This document shows, in pieces, positions 39,220 through 51,878 of a DNA stretch of 64,000 nucleotides. Source of the stretch: Lampris incognitus (Eukaryota; Chordata; Actinopteri; Lampriformes; Lampridae); NCBI RefSeq assembly GCF_029633865.1, contig NC_079219.1:57316046-57380045 (forward strand). The letters run 5' to 3'. Both the position numbers and the translations under genes were made by a program. Every line of letters starts with the position of its first letter. Positions within the stretch are counted from its first letter, which is position 1. Below the pieces are notes generated by a model that saw only the letters and a list, made by a program, of their open reading frames with translations, did not search any database and was not told where the DNA came from.

Positions 39220-40210
39220 TGCATTGGTTTGGAGGCAGGGACAATTGGAGGTGGTTCATCTGGGCAGTTGGGAACACTCTTTTACAGTCAGCCTGTTTAT
39301 ATACAGATGGGTGACAAATTCAAGGGAAAAACCTGAATGGTTGACCCCTTCAGTGAGGGGGTCTGGGGTCTCTTATGCTGTGGGCGGCATTTTTCTGGCA
39401 TGGTTTGGGTCCAGAGGGTGGCACAGTGGCGTGTCCAGAGGGTGGCACAGTGGCGCAGTGGTTAGTGCGGTCACCTCACAGCAAGAAGGTCCTGGGTACG
39501 AACCCTGGGGTTGTCCAACCTTGGGGGTCGTCCTCTGTGTGGAGTTTGCATGTTCTCCCCATGTCTGTGTGGGTTTCCTCCGGGTGCTCCGGTTTCGTCC
39601 CACAGCCCAAAGACATGTAGGTCAGGTGAATCAGCCATACTAAAATGCCCCCAGATGTGAATGTGTCGGCCCTGTGGTGGGCTGGCGGCCAGTCCAGGGT
39701 GTCTCCCCACCTGCCGCCCAATGACTGCTGGGATAGGCTCCAGCTTCGCACCACCCCGACTGGAATAGGTGGCTTGGATAATTGATGGCTGGATGGTTTG
39801 GGTCCACTTGTCCCCTTAGAGGGAAGGGTCCCTGCAAGTCAATACAAAGTTATTCTGAGTGATCACCTTTACCCTATGATGAGCGCTCCTGATGGGAGCG
39901 GTCTCCTCCAGGATGACAATGCCCCCCATCCACAGGGCACGAGGGGTCACTGAATGGTTTGATGAGGATGAAAATGATGTAAATCATATGCTATGACCTT
40001 CACAGTCACCATATCTCAACCCAGTTGGACACCTATGGGAGATTTTGGCGCTCGCTCTTCACCACCCCCCATAGAAACCCCAAATGAGGGGACATCTTTT
40101 GGAAGAACGGTGTCCACCCCTCCAGCAGAGTTCAGAGACTTGTAGAATCTATGACAAGGAGCACTGAAGCTGCTCTGGAGGCTCGTGGTGGCCCAACGCC
40201 TCACTAAGAC
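39220..40210 (+). mobile_element. Tc1/mariner-like transposase relic
   Basis: Translated pieces in order: GIFLAWFGS (before the SINE), GLVPLEG-like, then FQDDNAPHPQGTRG with the second catalytic Asp region, WFDEDENDVNHM, SPYLNPVGHLWEIL-like (Trp-Glu of the DDE triad region), and a C-terminal SRVQRLVESM-like end. Several frameshifts. A SINE splits it at about 39415-39792. Confidence 0.65.
39415..39792 (+). mobile_element. SINE family B inserted in the Tc1-like element, 14-bp target duplication
   Basis: ATGGTTTGGGTCCA occurs on both sides (39400-39413 and 39793-39806). The 5' end shows a partial duplication (GAGGGTGGCACAGTGGCG twice, at 39414 and 39434), then the usual head, body and GGATGG-like tail. 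Confidence 0.88.
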
Positions 40211-40239
40211 ACGTTATGTTGGCTTTTCCTTTCACTCAC

Positions 40240-41298
40240 CCGCCTGTACGTGTATGTTTCAGCGAGCAGTGAGGAAAGTGGTGTGAGATCAGCTGAACTT
40301 AAAGGCACAGTCTGGTGCACACAGCAGCCTATCCAGCCCACGCCTGCCATGGTTTTGGTCAGATGTCGTTCATTTTATAACTTGCGAAAGAGGAAAATCA
40401 GCCGGTGCCGCATCGCATGCGGTTCCTTCTGAGGCCTCCTTTCCTCAAACCAGTAGACAAGTGTTGCTGACCGACGGTCAGATATGTCCCAGACCAGTAC
40501 CCCACATCAGCTGTGGTGGCACGTGCCATGACAGATTGCACATTTAAATGTTTTGAACTGGTCTCGTTTTCGGTCTCTAGGATCTCTAGGATTTAGACAT
40601 GTTAAGTGCCGAACTGTTGGACCGTTTCACTGAATCACAGGAAGTTGGGTCGGTTCATCTGCACACGTGGAGATACCTGCAGCCAGCTGGGACGGAACAG
40701 GTCACAGACACGGAACAGGTCTTCACGCCGGGCGGCTGCCCGAGCACGATTCTCCCCCCTCCCCTCCCCCTCCTCCCCCGCTGGCCCGCGCTCACATCGC
40801 GCCCGAGCACGGGTTGCCAAGCCAAATTTCTTATTTTATTCCATTTCTTTAGTTTCCCTGAAATCTTTTTTTTTAATTGTTGTGAACGTCCCCACAATTA
40901 GTTCCTACCTGTAAGTGGGTTCCACCCTGGCGCTTTTAAACGCACGCCTTTTGTTCCCCGGGGACGCTCTTCCGGTGTGACACCTCTGAGAAGCGGAGCT
41001 GGTGAGCGGCGCTTTCTAATAACGCGCTCTTCGTTATCTTGGATTTGTTTGTTTACAGTGGTGTTACGCTGATACGCACAGTATCGTGAGGCGCTAACGG
41101 ACTTATTGGTCTGCCCTCCATTGTATAAATGATTTGTAATTTTGATTTCGACCGTGTTATTCACCTGTGTTTGGCTAATTTAATTAGCCTCGTGCTAGCT
41201 TTGGCACGCGGGTCTCGTGGGTTAATAGGCAGCGTGCGGGGGGTCGGGTTTTAATGGCGCCCCGTCGCAGGTGATGCGATGTGGTGTAGTGTTTCATG
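40240..41298. other. intergenic, partly GC-rich, no gene recognised
   Basis: 40690-41290 has elevated CG content (GCGCCCGAGCACGG, AACGCGCTCTTCGTTATC), but I see no exon or open frame with a known domain. Confidence 0.45.
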
Positions 41299-41651
41299 CA
41301 GTGGCGCCCCCAAGGGGTGGCCAGGGGTGGCTACGGCCACCCTGATACTATCCTTGGCCCCCCCGCTGGCCCCCCCCAAACCACGAGTCGCATATGTAGA
41401 ATATGCTTCTGACTATGCATAATATGCTTCTATCTGATATATCTTACATTAGGTGCTGTTCATTTAAATCAATAATGTATATTTTTCTTAACTCTCATAT
41501 TGACAGTTTTCCACTAGCCTATACAGTACACTACAACAGCAGCATAGAATTCCCGAAATTCAGTCATGGCTTTTGGTTTTGGTGTGCCACCCCAAGATTT
41601 TCAGTGGCCCCATTTGGCCACCCCTATGAAACATTTCTGGGGGCGCCACTG
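41299..41651. mobile_element. 353-bp hAT-type MITE with exact 8-bp target duplication
   Basis: Ends CAGTGGCGCCCCCA and (reverse) TGGGGGCGCCACTG are inverted repeats with GGCCA/CCACCCC-rich subterminal sequence. GTTTCATG flanks both sides (41291-41298 and 41652-41659). No coding capacity. Confidence 0.9.
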
Positions 41652-41978
41652 GTTTCATGTGAGGTTTTTGTATTTTTATTATATTTTTTGTAGTGTGGAG
41701 AGACGCAGAGGACAAGCTGCGAGGCTGATGCCGGTGGTAGTCCAGAGGCATTAGCGCGCTTGTTTAGGCGAATCGTTACGGAGCGGACAAAAGCGCCCAA
41801 CTTTGCACGAGGCTTCCTTAGGATCAACTAAAGGATTTTTAGCCTAGGAGCCCCACACAGATATTTGAAATATCCATACAAAACACAAAAGTTGTTTTTT
41901 ATATAAAAATATTTTTTTTCTTGAGTCATAAAAACAACATTGGTGGTAAATTGTTCTTTTTTTTGTAACCCTAACCCA

Positions 41979-42131
41979 GGGCACATACCCACATTCGGCT
42001 TCCCACCCAAAGACATGGCCACCTGTGTCTGTGGGGACGCCCGACTAAGCCGGAGGTAACACGGGGATTCGAACTGCCGATCTCCATGTTGGTAGGTAAC
42101 GGACTAGACCGCCATGCCACCCGGATGCCCC
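41979..42131 (-). mobile_element. SINE family A, 5' part, reverse
   Basis: GGATTCGAACTGCCGATCTCC with CCATGCCACCCGGATGCCCC at the right end. Truncated at GGGCACATACCC. Confidence 0.85.
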
Positions 42132-43062
<931 letters not shown>

Positions 43063-43504
43063 ATCGTACCTTAGTCAAGGTCATATTATCACAGGACACA
43101 ACAGGCAAAGAAATGTATCATAGAAGGTCTGGCTAAGCTATCAAGATAGCTTATGGTGTGCTTCTGTCTTTTTGCTGAGCTCTATAATTGAAGTTTTTCT
43201 ATTTCATTTCTCTAAGATTTATCTTATCGACTAAGCTCTCATCGATTACATAAGAAACTAGTCTTGGCCTTCTCTCGCCTTCTCTGTATTCTTTCCCTGT
43301 CTTATTTTTCTGCTTGAGCAGACACAATAGCGATTTGACAGCAATGCACAACTTTTTAAAAGCAGCAATGAGTGTGTATGTGTGTGAGACAGACATAGAA
43401 AGAGGGGAGGGTGAGAATGAGTGGTTACTGCATTAGGTCTGCAGCAGGGTCCTCGTTTTAGCATTGTGTGAGTATGTGTATGTGTGTTGCACGTGCCTGT
43501 GCAC

Positions 43505-43536
43505 GTGTGTGTGTGTGTGTGTGCGTGTGTGCGTGC

Positions 43537-43571
<35 letters not shown>
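43505..43571. repeat. (TG)n microsatellite with TGCG interruptions
   Basis: GTGTGCGTGCGTGCGTGTG pattern. Confidence 0.9.
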
Positions 43572-43572
<1 letters not shown>

Positions 43573-45784
43573 ATATTCGTGACAGAACTGCAGGCAGACA
43601 CTGCAGTCGCCCTTTGGTACCAAAGGCACGACTGCAAGGTTTTCAGCTCTCTTCTCTGATATGTCCAAGACAATTCCTAAGTTTTCCGGTATTAATGACT
43701 GTTTTAACTGGTTTAATGAACTGAGCTCCTTAGCTCTTTATACTGTTGCTCCAAATAAGACCAGACTAGCCCCAGCTGTCAACCCATCCCCTTGGAATAA
43801 TGATTCCTTTCAATGCCATTGAAGAGATTATAGAAAAGCTGAGTGTAGATGGGGGTGGGGGGGGATCAAACCTCCATGTTCACTACTTTCACATGAAGGT
43901 GCTATTAACCATGCTCAATCAACTCATCAAGGATGCATGGCATCTGATTTCTCTGGCCTGATCAAAACTAATAAGCATCACCTAGGTTTTTGTTTAATAT
44001 TATCAACCAACTTCTGAATCCTGCTCATCCTGGATTTCCTGCCACCTCCTCTGATGACTAAGTTTCTAAATTTCTTTGTTGACAAGATCAGTGGTCTTGA
44101 TTAAATTTCAATCTTGGAGTTTATCACTCTGATCGGGATACCTGCCCTGTTCTGCTATCTGATTTCAACCCTGTTTCCACGCAAGATCTTTTGGATATAG
44201 TTTCTTATATGCTTCCATCGTCCTGCCCTGCAGATATAATTCCAACCAAATTTCTGGTCCTGGTCCAGGTCCTGCCAGTCACTGCCCCCCTGCCTTCTCT
44301 CTATTGTCAATCAATCTCTCTCCTCTGGTTGCATACCTCTTACTATTTTATGATAGCAATGTCTTCCCTCTCCTCACCCCCCCCCCCCAGATACCACTGA
44401 TTTAGCTAACTACATACAGGCCCATTTCTAAACTCCCCTTCATTTCTAAAATTCTTGAAAAAGTTGTCGCTCATCAGCTTCTCCAACTGGTTGAGGGACA
44501 CAATATCTTTGATAAATTTTAATCTGCCTTCCATTGAAAACATAGCACTGAAACAGCACTGCTTAAAGTAAGTAACGACATTTGCGTACAGATAAAGGTG
44601 AATATTCCATTTTAGTTTTACTTTGACATTATTGATCATGCCATTCTAATTGATAGACTACTGAACTGGGTTGGTATCTCTGGTACTGTATTCAAAATTG
44701 ATTTTCCTCTTACTTGTCTGACAGGCACCTCAATCTTCACATTAACAATTTTGCGTCTTCCTCCACTTCTTGCATATGTGGGGTCCCACAAGGGTCGATC
44801 CTTGGACCTATTCTGTTTTCATTATACATGCTACCTCTGGGCCATCTGCTTAACTTCTCCAATAGTATCTCTTACCATTGTTATGCCGATGACACACATC
44901 TTTACTTCTTGTTTAAACCTAATAACCCCAATAACTTTACCACCATTCATGACTGCCTAGCTTCTGTTACAATTTGGAAGTCTCAAAATTTCCTCCATCT
45001 CAAGTCTGACAAAACTGAGGTCCTTGTGATTGGCCCTGATTGTTTTACAGAGGAAGCCAGTTCCTAAATGGGCCCCCTTCTAGCAACATTAAGACTGCCT
45101 CGTAGAATCTTTATTCCTTTTGACCAACATTTGAACTTTGAACCTCATATTACTAAGCTCATTCAGTCTGTTTGTTTTTTCAGTTGAGAAATATTGCAAA
45201 AATCAGACCTATACTATCTGCCAAAAACTTGGAACTTCTAGTGCATACCTCAATCTTTTCTCACTTAGACTACTGTAACTCCCTCTTTACTTGCATTACT
45301 CAAGCCTTTTTTTGCTCACCTTCAGTTGGTTCAAAATGCAGCGGCTAGGCTGTTAACAAAAACTAGTCGTCAGTCACACATCACCCCAATTCTTGCCTCC
45401 CTTCGTTGACTTCAAGTAAAACACAGAATTGATTTCAAAATAGTACTAATTCGAACAAGGCCTTGCATGGCCTGGCCCCTGCATAGATAGCAGAGTTGTT
45501 AAGCCCCTATTCTAACAGTCGGCCACTCAGATCATCTGATCAAGGCCTTTTGTTTTTCCCCCGTTCCTATTTTGAATCCAGAGGTGGCCGCGCTTTTGCA
45601 GTTGTAGCTCCTAAACTTTGGAACAGCCTTTCCCATTCCATCGGATCTGCTGGATCTGTGGTTTCTTTTAAGCAGCTGCTGAAACTCACTTCTATAGATT
45701 AGCCTTTTTTTTTAAAAATACTCTGTTTTCTTTTAGTTTTATTTATTTTGGTTGTGTGCTCTCATTTTTCTCTATGCATCATGC

Positions 45785-45787
<3 letters not shown>

Positions 45788-45826
<39 letters not shown>
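45788..45826. repeat. (TG)n microsatellite
   Basis: About 19 TG units. Confidence 0.95.
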
Positions 45827-45830
<4 letters not shown>

Positions 45831-45896
45831 ATTCATGTAGGTATGTAGGTGTGCTTACTTTCATGTGTTAGACATAGTACGTATGTATGCATACAT

Positions 45897-46196
45897 CCGG
45901 CAAGAAGGTCCTGAATTCGAACCCCGGGGTTGTCCAACCTTGGGGGTCATCCCAGGTCGTCCTCTGTGTGGAGTTTGCATGTTCTCTCCATGTCTGCGGT
46001 GGGTTTTCTCCGAGTGCTCCGGCTTCCCACACTATCAAAAAGACATGCATGTTATGGTTAATACTCCTGTCTGTGCCCCTGACTGAGGCGTGGCAAGACG
46101 AACTGGAGAAGATCCCCGGGCGCTGCACAGCTGCTGCCCACTGCTCCTAGCTACACAGCTAGGATGGGTTAAATGCAGAGAGGAATTTCCCCACAG
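45897..46196 (+). mobile_element. SINE family B, alternative 3' tail subfamily
   Basis: It lacks the first half of the head (starts CCGGCAAGAAGGTCC) and, after AAGACATGCATGTTATGG, has a different tail: GACTGAGGCGTGGCAAGACG ... GGTTAAATGCAGAGAGGAATTTCC. This tail differs from the GGATGG-ending copies. Confidence 0.75.
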
Positions 46197-46202
46197 GGAT
46201 TA

Positions 46203-46315
46203 ATATCCATCCATCCATTATCTGAACTGCTTATCTTGCTCTCAGGGTCGCGGGGATGCTGGAGCCTATCCCAGCAGCCATTGGGCAGCAGGCGGGAGAC
46301 ACCCATCACAGGGCC

Positions 46316-46410
<95 letters not shown>

Positions 46411-46621
46411 TCATACCTAGGGACAGTTCACCTGACCTACATGTCTTTGGACTGTGGGAGGAAACTGGAGCTCCCGGAGGAAACCCACGTAGAGGTGGGG
46501 AGAACATGCAAACTCCACACGGAGGACGACCCGGGACGACCCCCAAGGTTGGAGTATCCTGGGGCTCGAACCTTCTTTGTGTGAGGCGACTGCACTAACC
46601 ACTGCGCCAATGTGCCACCGA
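46203..46621 (-). mobile_element. SINE family B, reverse, with 10-bp target duplication
   Basis: GGATTAATAT flanks it (46197-46206 and 46622-46631). Orientation is reverse (CCATCCATCCATTATCTG first). The variable TG segment of this SINE has grown into a (CA)n array at 46318-46409. Confidence 0.88.
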
Positions 46622-46864
46622 GGATTAATATAGTATATCAAAATCAACACAAAAAAAACCAAAAATACTTGTATTTGTATGTGTATTTTATCCTATATGC
46701 GAAGCACTTTGTAACTGTGTGTTTTAAAAGGTGCTACATAGATAAAATTATTATCATTATTATATTATTTTATCGCAATGGTGATGGATAGGTTGACGGA
46801 AAAGCAATGGTGATGGATAGGTTGACGGAAAAGCAATGGTGATGGACAGGTTGACGGACGAGAT

Positions 46865-47665
46865 CGGGCAGGAGTCTCTGTGGACTATGATGTTTGTGAT
46901 GACATTGTGATCTGTAGTGAGAGTAGGGTGCAGGTGGAGGAGAGCCTGGAGAGGTGGAGGTATGCACTGGAGAGAAGAGGAATGAAAGTCAGTAGGAGCA
47001 AGACGGAGTACATATGTGTGAATGAGAGGGAGGACAGTGGAATGGTCAGGATGCAAGGAGTGGAGGTGATGAAGGCGTATGAGTTTAAATACTTGGAGTC
47101 AGCTGTCCAAAGTAACGGGGAGTGCAGTAGAGAGGTGAAGAAGAGAGTGCAGGCAGGGTGGAGTGGGTGGAGAAGGGTGTCAGGAGTGATTTGTGATAGA
47201 AGGGTACCAGCAAGAGTTAAAGGGAAGGTTTACAAGATGGTTGTGAGACCAGCTATGTTATATGGTTTGGAGACAGTAGCACTGATGAAAAGACAGGAGG
47301 TGGAGCTGGAGGTGGCAGAGTTGAAGACTATAAGATTTTCATTGGGAGTGATGAAGAAGGACAGGATTAGGAATGATTACATTAGAGGGACAGCTCAAAT
47401 TGGACGGTTTGGAGACAAAGCAAGAGAGGCAAGATTGAGATGGCTTGGACATGTGTGGAGGAGAGATGCTGGGTATACTGGGAGAAGGATGCTGAATATG
47501 GAGCTGCCAGGGAAGAGGAGAAGAGGAAGGCCAAAGAGGAGGTTTATGGATGTGGTGAGGGAGGACATGCAGGTGGCTGGTGTGACAGAGGAAGATGCAG
47601 AGGACAGGAAGAAATGGGAACGGATGATCCACTGTGGCGCCCCCTAACAGGAGCAGCCGAAAGTA
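46865..47665 (+). mobile_element. RTE/Rex3-like LINE 3' portion
   Basis: About 240 open residues: DIVICSESRVQVEESLERWR, YALERRGMKVSRSKTEYICV, YEFKYLESAVQSNGECSREV, RPAMLYGLETVALMKRQEVE, ARLRWLGHVWRRDAGYTGRR, GRPKRRFMDVVREDM, MIHCGAP, stop at 47645-47647. The 3' end CTAACAGGAGCAGCCGAAAG follows. The catalytic core is truncated away. Confidence 0.87.
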
Positions 47666-48037
47666 GTAGTAGATATTATTTTATCATTTTATTCTCCTGC
47701 ACGTGGTCAGTATGACAGGAATCTCCTCTTCTATTTGTTTGTCCTAAACAGAACCCCCCCCCCCAAGAGCTTTACACACAGAGCAGCCAGATGACAGAGC
47801 CGCTGGCAGGGGAAGATGTCGTGATTTATGACATGTGCCACAGCCAACTTTTTCACCAGCGTTAGGCAAAAGCTCTGAGGATTCAGACAGAGGAAGTGTG
47901 GAGCTCAGTGAAGTGCCCCTGTCTAGACTTTCACAGCTCATAAGAAGTTTGAAGTCCTTTTAATCAGCTCCAGTGCTAGGGCTGCAACTGAGGATTATTT
48001 TCATTATCGGTTCTATTCTAATCTATTCAGTCATCCA

Positions 48038-48378
48038 GTCCATCCATCCATTATCCAAACTGCTTAACCTTCTCTCAGGGTCGCAGGGATGCTGGAGCCT
48101 ATCCATCACCACCAGACCATCACAGGCTCAACACATTCACACCTCGGGGCAATTTAGTGTTGCCGATTCACCTGACCTACATGTCTTTGAACTGTGGTAG
48201 GAAACCGGAGCACCCGGAGGAAACCCACACAGACACGGGGAGGACATGCAAACTCCACACAGAGGACGACCCGGGACGACCCCCCCCCCCCCAAGGTTGG
48301 ACAACCCCACAGTTTAAACCCAGGACCTTCTTGCTGTGAGGCTACCGCGCTAACTACTGCGCCACTGTGCCGCCCTCT
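48038..48378 (-). mobile_element. SINE family B, reverse
   Basis: CCATCCATCCATTATCCAAAC first, GCGCCACTGTGCCGCC last. Shortened between CTATCC and CATCACAGG. Confidence 0.85.
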
Positions 48379-48379
48379 G

Positions 48380-49705
48380 GATCCAAACCATGCCATTAAA
48401 ATGCCCCCCACAGCATAACGGAGACCCCAGACCCAGGACCTTCAGTTCAGTCTTCTAGTCAATCAATCATTTAAAATGTCAAACATAAAGACTGATGCCC
48501 ATCACAACTTCCCAGAGCCCCCCAAGTGGTGTCTTACAACTCTTTACTTAGTCTGACCAGCAACCAAAAAACCCCTCAAGTATTCATTCTTATTACAACA
48601 TGAACTGGACAAAGGCAGCAAATATTTGGCCTTTTTATCCGATATGTGTCTAAAACGATGAATCGGTTACTGAAATTATAATCGATTAATGTTCTGTCAA
48701 CTGAACAATCGGTTAAACCACCAATCATTTCAACGCTCTCCAAAAGTGTTCCAAATGACGGGCCCGCCAAGCCAAAATTCAGCCGCATTTAATTATACTA
48801 AAGGCGATTCATTAAAACTGGTTCATTTAATCTGAGGGAGGATGTTTGCCCGAGAGTGTCAGACCCGCGGGGATGGAGACACCCACTCGCGGGACAGGAT
48901 GTACGGCCAGGCTCCCCTAAATGCTGATCTAAGTACAGTTTACCAGCAGCGATATCCCCAGAGGAGGGCCGCTCCACTCCTCCTCCTCCCCCTCCCCCTC
49001 CTTAATGGCCAATCAGTTATAAAACCTTATTGGTCCCCATTCGCTCTGTCAGCATTTCTTGTCTCTGCCCCCCTTTTGCTCCATCTCGGGTCCATGCGGA
49101 GGCCCAGTTCTCCCCACACGCCTCTCGTCTTTCTTCTCCAGTTCATCGCCCTCCTTCCATGCAGATCTACCCTCCATCTCTACCCTCTCCTTCCCTTTTT
49201 TCCCCTTCCATGATTCTCCCTTCTTTTCTCTGCCTCATTAACTTCACCCCACCCCTACCCGCCGCTGTGCCTCTGCGTCCTTTTTCAAACCAGCAGTTCG
49301 ATTGAATGCAGAATGACCAGAAAATAGAAGATATGATGCATGACCGGATGGTTCGAGAATCGGGGGGGGTGTTTTATTTGAGAAGGCGACGCGTTCACTG
49401 CCCGATCCATCACAACCAATTACCATTTTGCCATTCAGGCGTCGAACACTGCAGCAGCAACTTTCTGGGGCTGTTGAACTGAAGTTGAGATTTAAAAGAA
49501 ACGCAGGCTGAAGAGAAATCAATTTGTGTGTGTGTGTGCGTGTGCATTTACATGCAAATGTAGGATCGTGTGGGGTGGGTAAACGAGCGTTTCTTTATGT
49601 GTATGTGTGTGCAGATGGGAGGGTGCTTGACTTGTAAGAAGAGCATTATGCAGCAGACCAAGGTGACCTATGACTTCCCTCCGGTCAATCAAACACTAGA
49701 TCTGA
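48380..49705. other. intergenic, no gene recognised
   Basis: Pyrimidine-rich segment 48980-49260 on the + strand; otherwise no recognisable feature. A short TG run lies at about 49527-49540. Confidence 0.5.
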
Positions 49706-50432
49706 GGCGTCCGGGTAGCGTAGCGGTCTATTCCGTTGCCTACCAACACGGGGATCGTTGGTTCGAATCCCCGTGTTACCTCCAGCTTGGTTGGGCGTCC
49801 CTCCAAACACAATTGGCGGTGTCTGCAGGTGGGAAACCGGCCCAGATAGCATCCGGATGTGGGCCACTTCAGGCAGTGATGCGGCACTGATGGCCTTCTT
49901 CTGGCCCTGACAAAATGGATGTGAGCCTGAAGTGGCCCACATGTATAATAGCAAATGTGGGGCCTTTTTGGCAAAAATGCGGTGCTCTCGGCAACATGTA
50001 ATCTGGATGTGACCCTGAAGTGGCCCGTGTGGTAAATGGTGAATATGGCCCAAATATCACAAAACAAATATGGGCCACCTTTGGCAAATATGTGGCACAT
50101 TGCTATGGCTTGGTTCTGGCCCAGATCTGGCAAACAGGAGCGGACCGCCCAAGTGCCATCATTCCACGCGGTATATGGTCCGGGTGACAGTGTCAGGTGT
50201 GGGACGGGTCCGAGCCATAGCGATTTTGCTATCTGGGTACGTCCCCCTGGTGAAACTCCTCACCGTCAGGTGAAAAGAAGCGGCTGGCGACTCCACACGT
50301 ATCAGAGGAGGCATGTGGTGGTCTGCAGCCCTCCCCGGATCGGCAGAGGGAGTGGAGCAGCGACTGGGACGGCTCGGGAAGAGTGGGGTAATTGGCCGTG
50401 TACAATTGGGGAGAAAAGGGGGGGGAAATCCC
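49706..50432 (+). mobile_element. SINE family A, interrupted by a MITE
   Basis: Left part 49706-49850 (GGCGTCCGGGTAGCGTAGCGG to GGTGGGAAACCGG). Right part 50238-50432 (TACGTCCCCCTGGTGAAACTC to ACAATTGGGGAGAAAAGG). About 150 bases of SINE body between these points are absent, replaced by the 387-bp element. Confidence 0.88.
49851..50237. mobile_element. 387-bp MITE with CCCAGATAGCA ends (copy 1)
   Basis: Ends CCCAGATAGCA and TGCTATCTGGG. Interior full of related phrases (GGGCCACTTCAGG, AAATATGGGCCACCTTTGGC, TATGGCCCAAATATC). A second copy lies in reverse at 59411-59840. No coding capacity. Confidence 0.88.
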
Positions 50433-50700
50433 CCTCCCAGAAAAAAAAACACAATCTGAACCTCATTCGCTAGCAGCATGCGTAGGGCTGCAAGCACACA
50501 GCACTCAGAATTATTAATGAGCAACTGGACTCTAGAGTTTCAGCTTTGGAATCTGTGCTCTTGCAGAAATTGTTTTGTTCAACGACTGTTTCAAATTAGA
50601 AATGTACCCATAACCAGGAGCCGTTGTGAAGGCAGTTTGTGTGCTATTTAATCATATATGTTTGCTTGCTTTTTAATCTTTGACCATGTATGACCTGTAC

Positions 50701-50945
50701 CAGTGTTTCTCAACCCAGTCCTCAAGGAACCCCTATCCTGCATATTTTCTTTGCAACCCTGAATAGGTACCTGTTTGTAGTTATTCAACCAATCCGCAAT
50801 GAATTTTGTCAGACGTTGCACACCTTGCATAATGAAGTGCTGCGAGATGATTGGTCGAGTAAGTACAAGCGGGGCTACCTATGCAGGGTTACAATGAAAA
50901 TCTGCAGGATAGGGGGGTCCTCGAGGACTGGGCTGAGAAAGACTG
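50701..50945. mobile_element. 245-bp hAT-type MITE with exact 8-bp target duplication
   Basis: Left end CAGTGTTTCTCAACCCAGTC and right end (reverse) CAGTCTTTCTCAGCCCAGTC pair over about 28 bases. ACCTGTAC flanks both sides (50693-50700 and 50946-50953). No coding capacity. Confidence 0.9.
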
Positions 50946-51288
50946 ACCTGTACCGTGTTTAGCTTGAGTCTCTATTGCTTGGATAGATGCTTAAAAGTTA
51001 ATATGTAAAAGGACAAAGGTAGTGTTATAAAGTGTCTTCTCCGCGTGAACAAATAAAGGCCTGTTGTTAACTGTTAGCTGATAGGCGAATGTGTGAGAAA
51101 CTCAGCGGGCGTCGCAAAGTTTGTACAAAGTAATTGGAGAAACGGCCTTGGTGGGATGTGAGCTGGAAAACCAGATAAGGAGGAGAAGAACAGAAAATTG
51201 CCCTTATTATAGAGACTGCACTGTACTGATCGGCATGCACTCTGGTATCTGCGCTTTGTGTGCAGAGCTTGCAAGCATTTAATAAAGC

Positions 51289-51353
51289 GTGATAGTACTG
51301 CGTGATAGTACTGCGTGATAGTACTGCATGATAGTACTGCATGATAGTACCGC
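51289..51353. repeat. 13-bp tandem repeat, 5 copies
   Basis: GTGATAGTACTGC repeated five times with G/A and T/C changes. Confidence 0.9.
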
Positions 51354-51454
51354 AAAGAACTATCTCTGAATCCTCTGTGTTTAGACGAATAAGTAATCTG
51401 GTGTGGTATTGCCACAACACCCACCCTCTTTGTGAAACTACACGCTTTGTCAAA

Positions 51455-51878
51455 AATGATTGACCGGCAAAGCGGTCTGTTCTGTTGCCTGCCAACACAG
51501 GGATCGCCGGTTCGAATCCCAGTGTTACCTCCGGCTTGGTCGGGCGTCCCCACAGACACAATTGGCCGTGCGGGTGGGAAACCGGATGTGGGTATGTGTC
51601 CTGGTCGCTGCACTAACGCCTCCCTCTGGTTGGTCGGGGCGCCTGTTCGGGGGGGGGGAGGGGGAACTGGGGGGGAATAGCGGGATCCTCCCACGCGCTA
51701 CGTCCCCCTGGTGAAACTCCTCACTGTCTGGTGAAAGGAGGCAGCTGGCGACTCCACATGTATCAGAGGAGGCATGTGGTGGTCTGCAGAGGGGATGGAG
51801 CAGCGACCGGGACGGCTCGGGAAATAGGGTAATTGGCCGTGTACAATTGGGGAGGAAAAGGGGTGGGGGGGGGAATAG
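51455..51878 (+). mobile_element. SINE family A, near full length
   Basis: Head GGCAAAGCGGTCTGTTCTGT, GGTTCGAATCCCAGTGTTACC, complete body, end at TACAATTGGGGAGGAAAAGG. Confidence 0.88.

Larger units (their letters stand above)
43700..46770 (+). mobile_element. L2-clade LINE, interrupted by two SINEs
   Basis: The RT part at 44714-45067 reads [20 protein letters not shown] and [13 protein letters not shown], the catalytic Asp pair intact; the C-terminal part follows at 45230-45702 (VQNAAARLLTKTSR-like, FFPRSYFESRGGRAFAVVAP, LWNSLSHSI). Many stops. The 3' end GAAGCACTTTGTAACTG and ATAAAATTATTATCATTATTA is at 46700-46770, after SINEs at 45897-46196 and 46203-46621. Confidence 0.8.

Noticed and set aside
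40599-40914. Possible first exon of another gene in a GC-rich segment
   Set aside because: Two overlapping frames of about 100 codons with no domain, no donor I could defend and no downstream exons.
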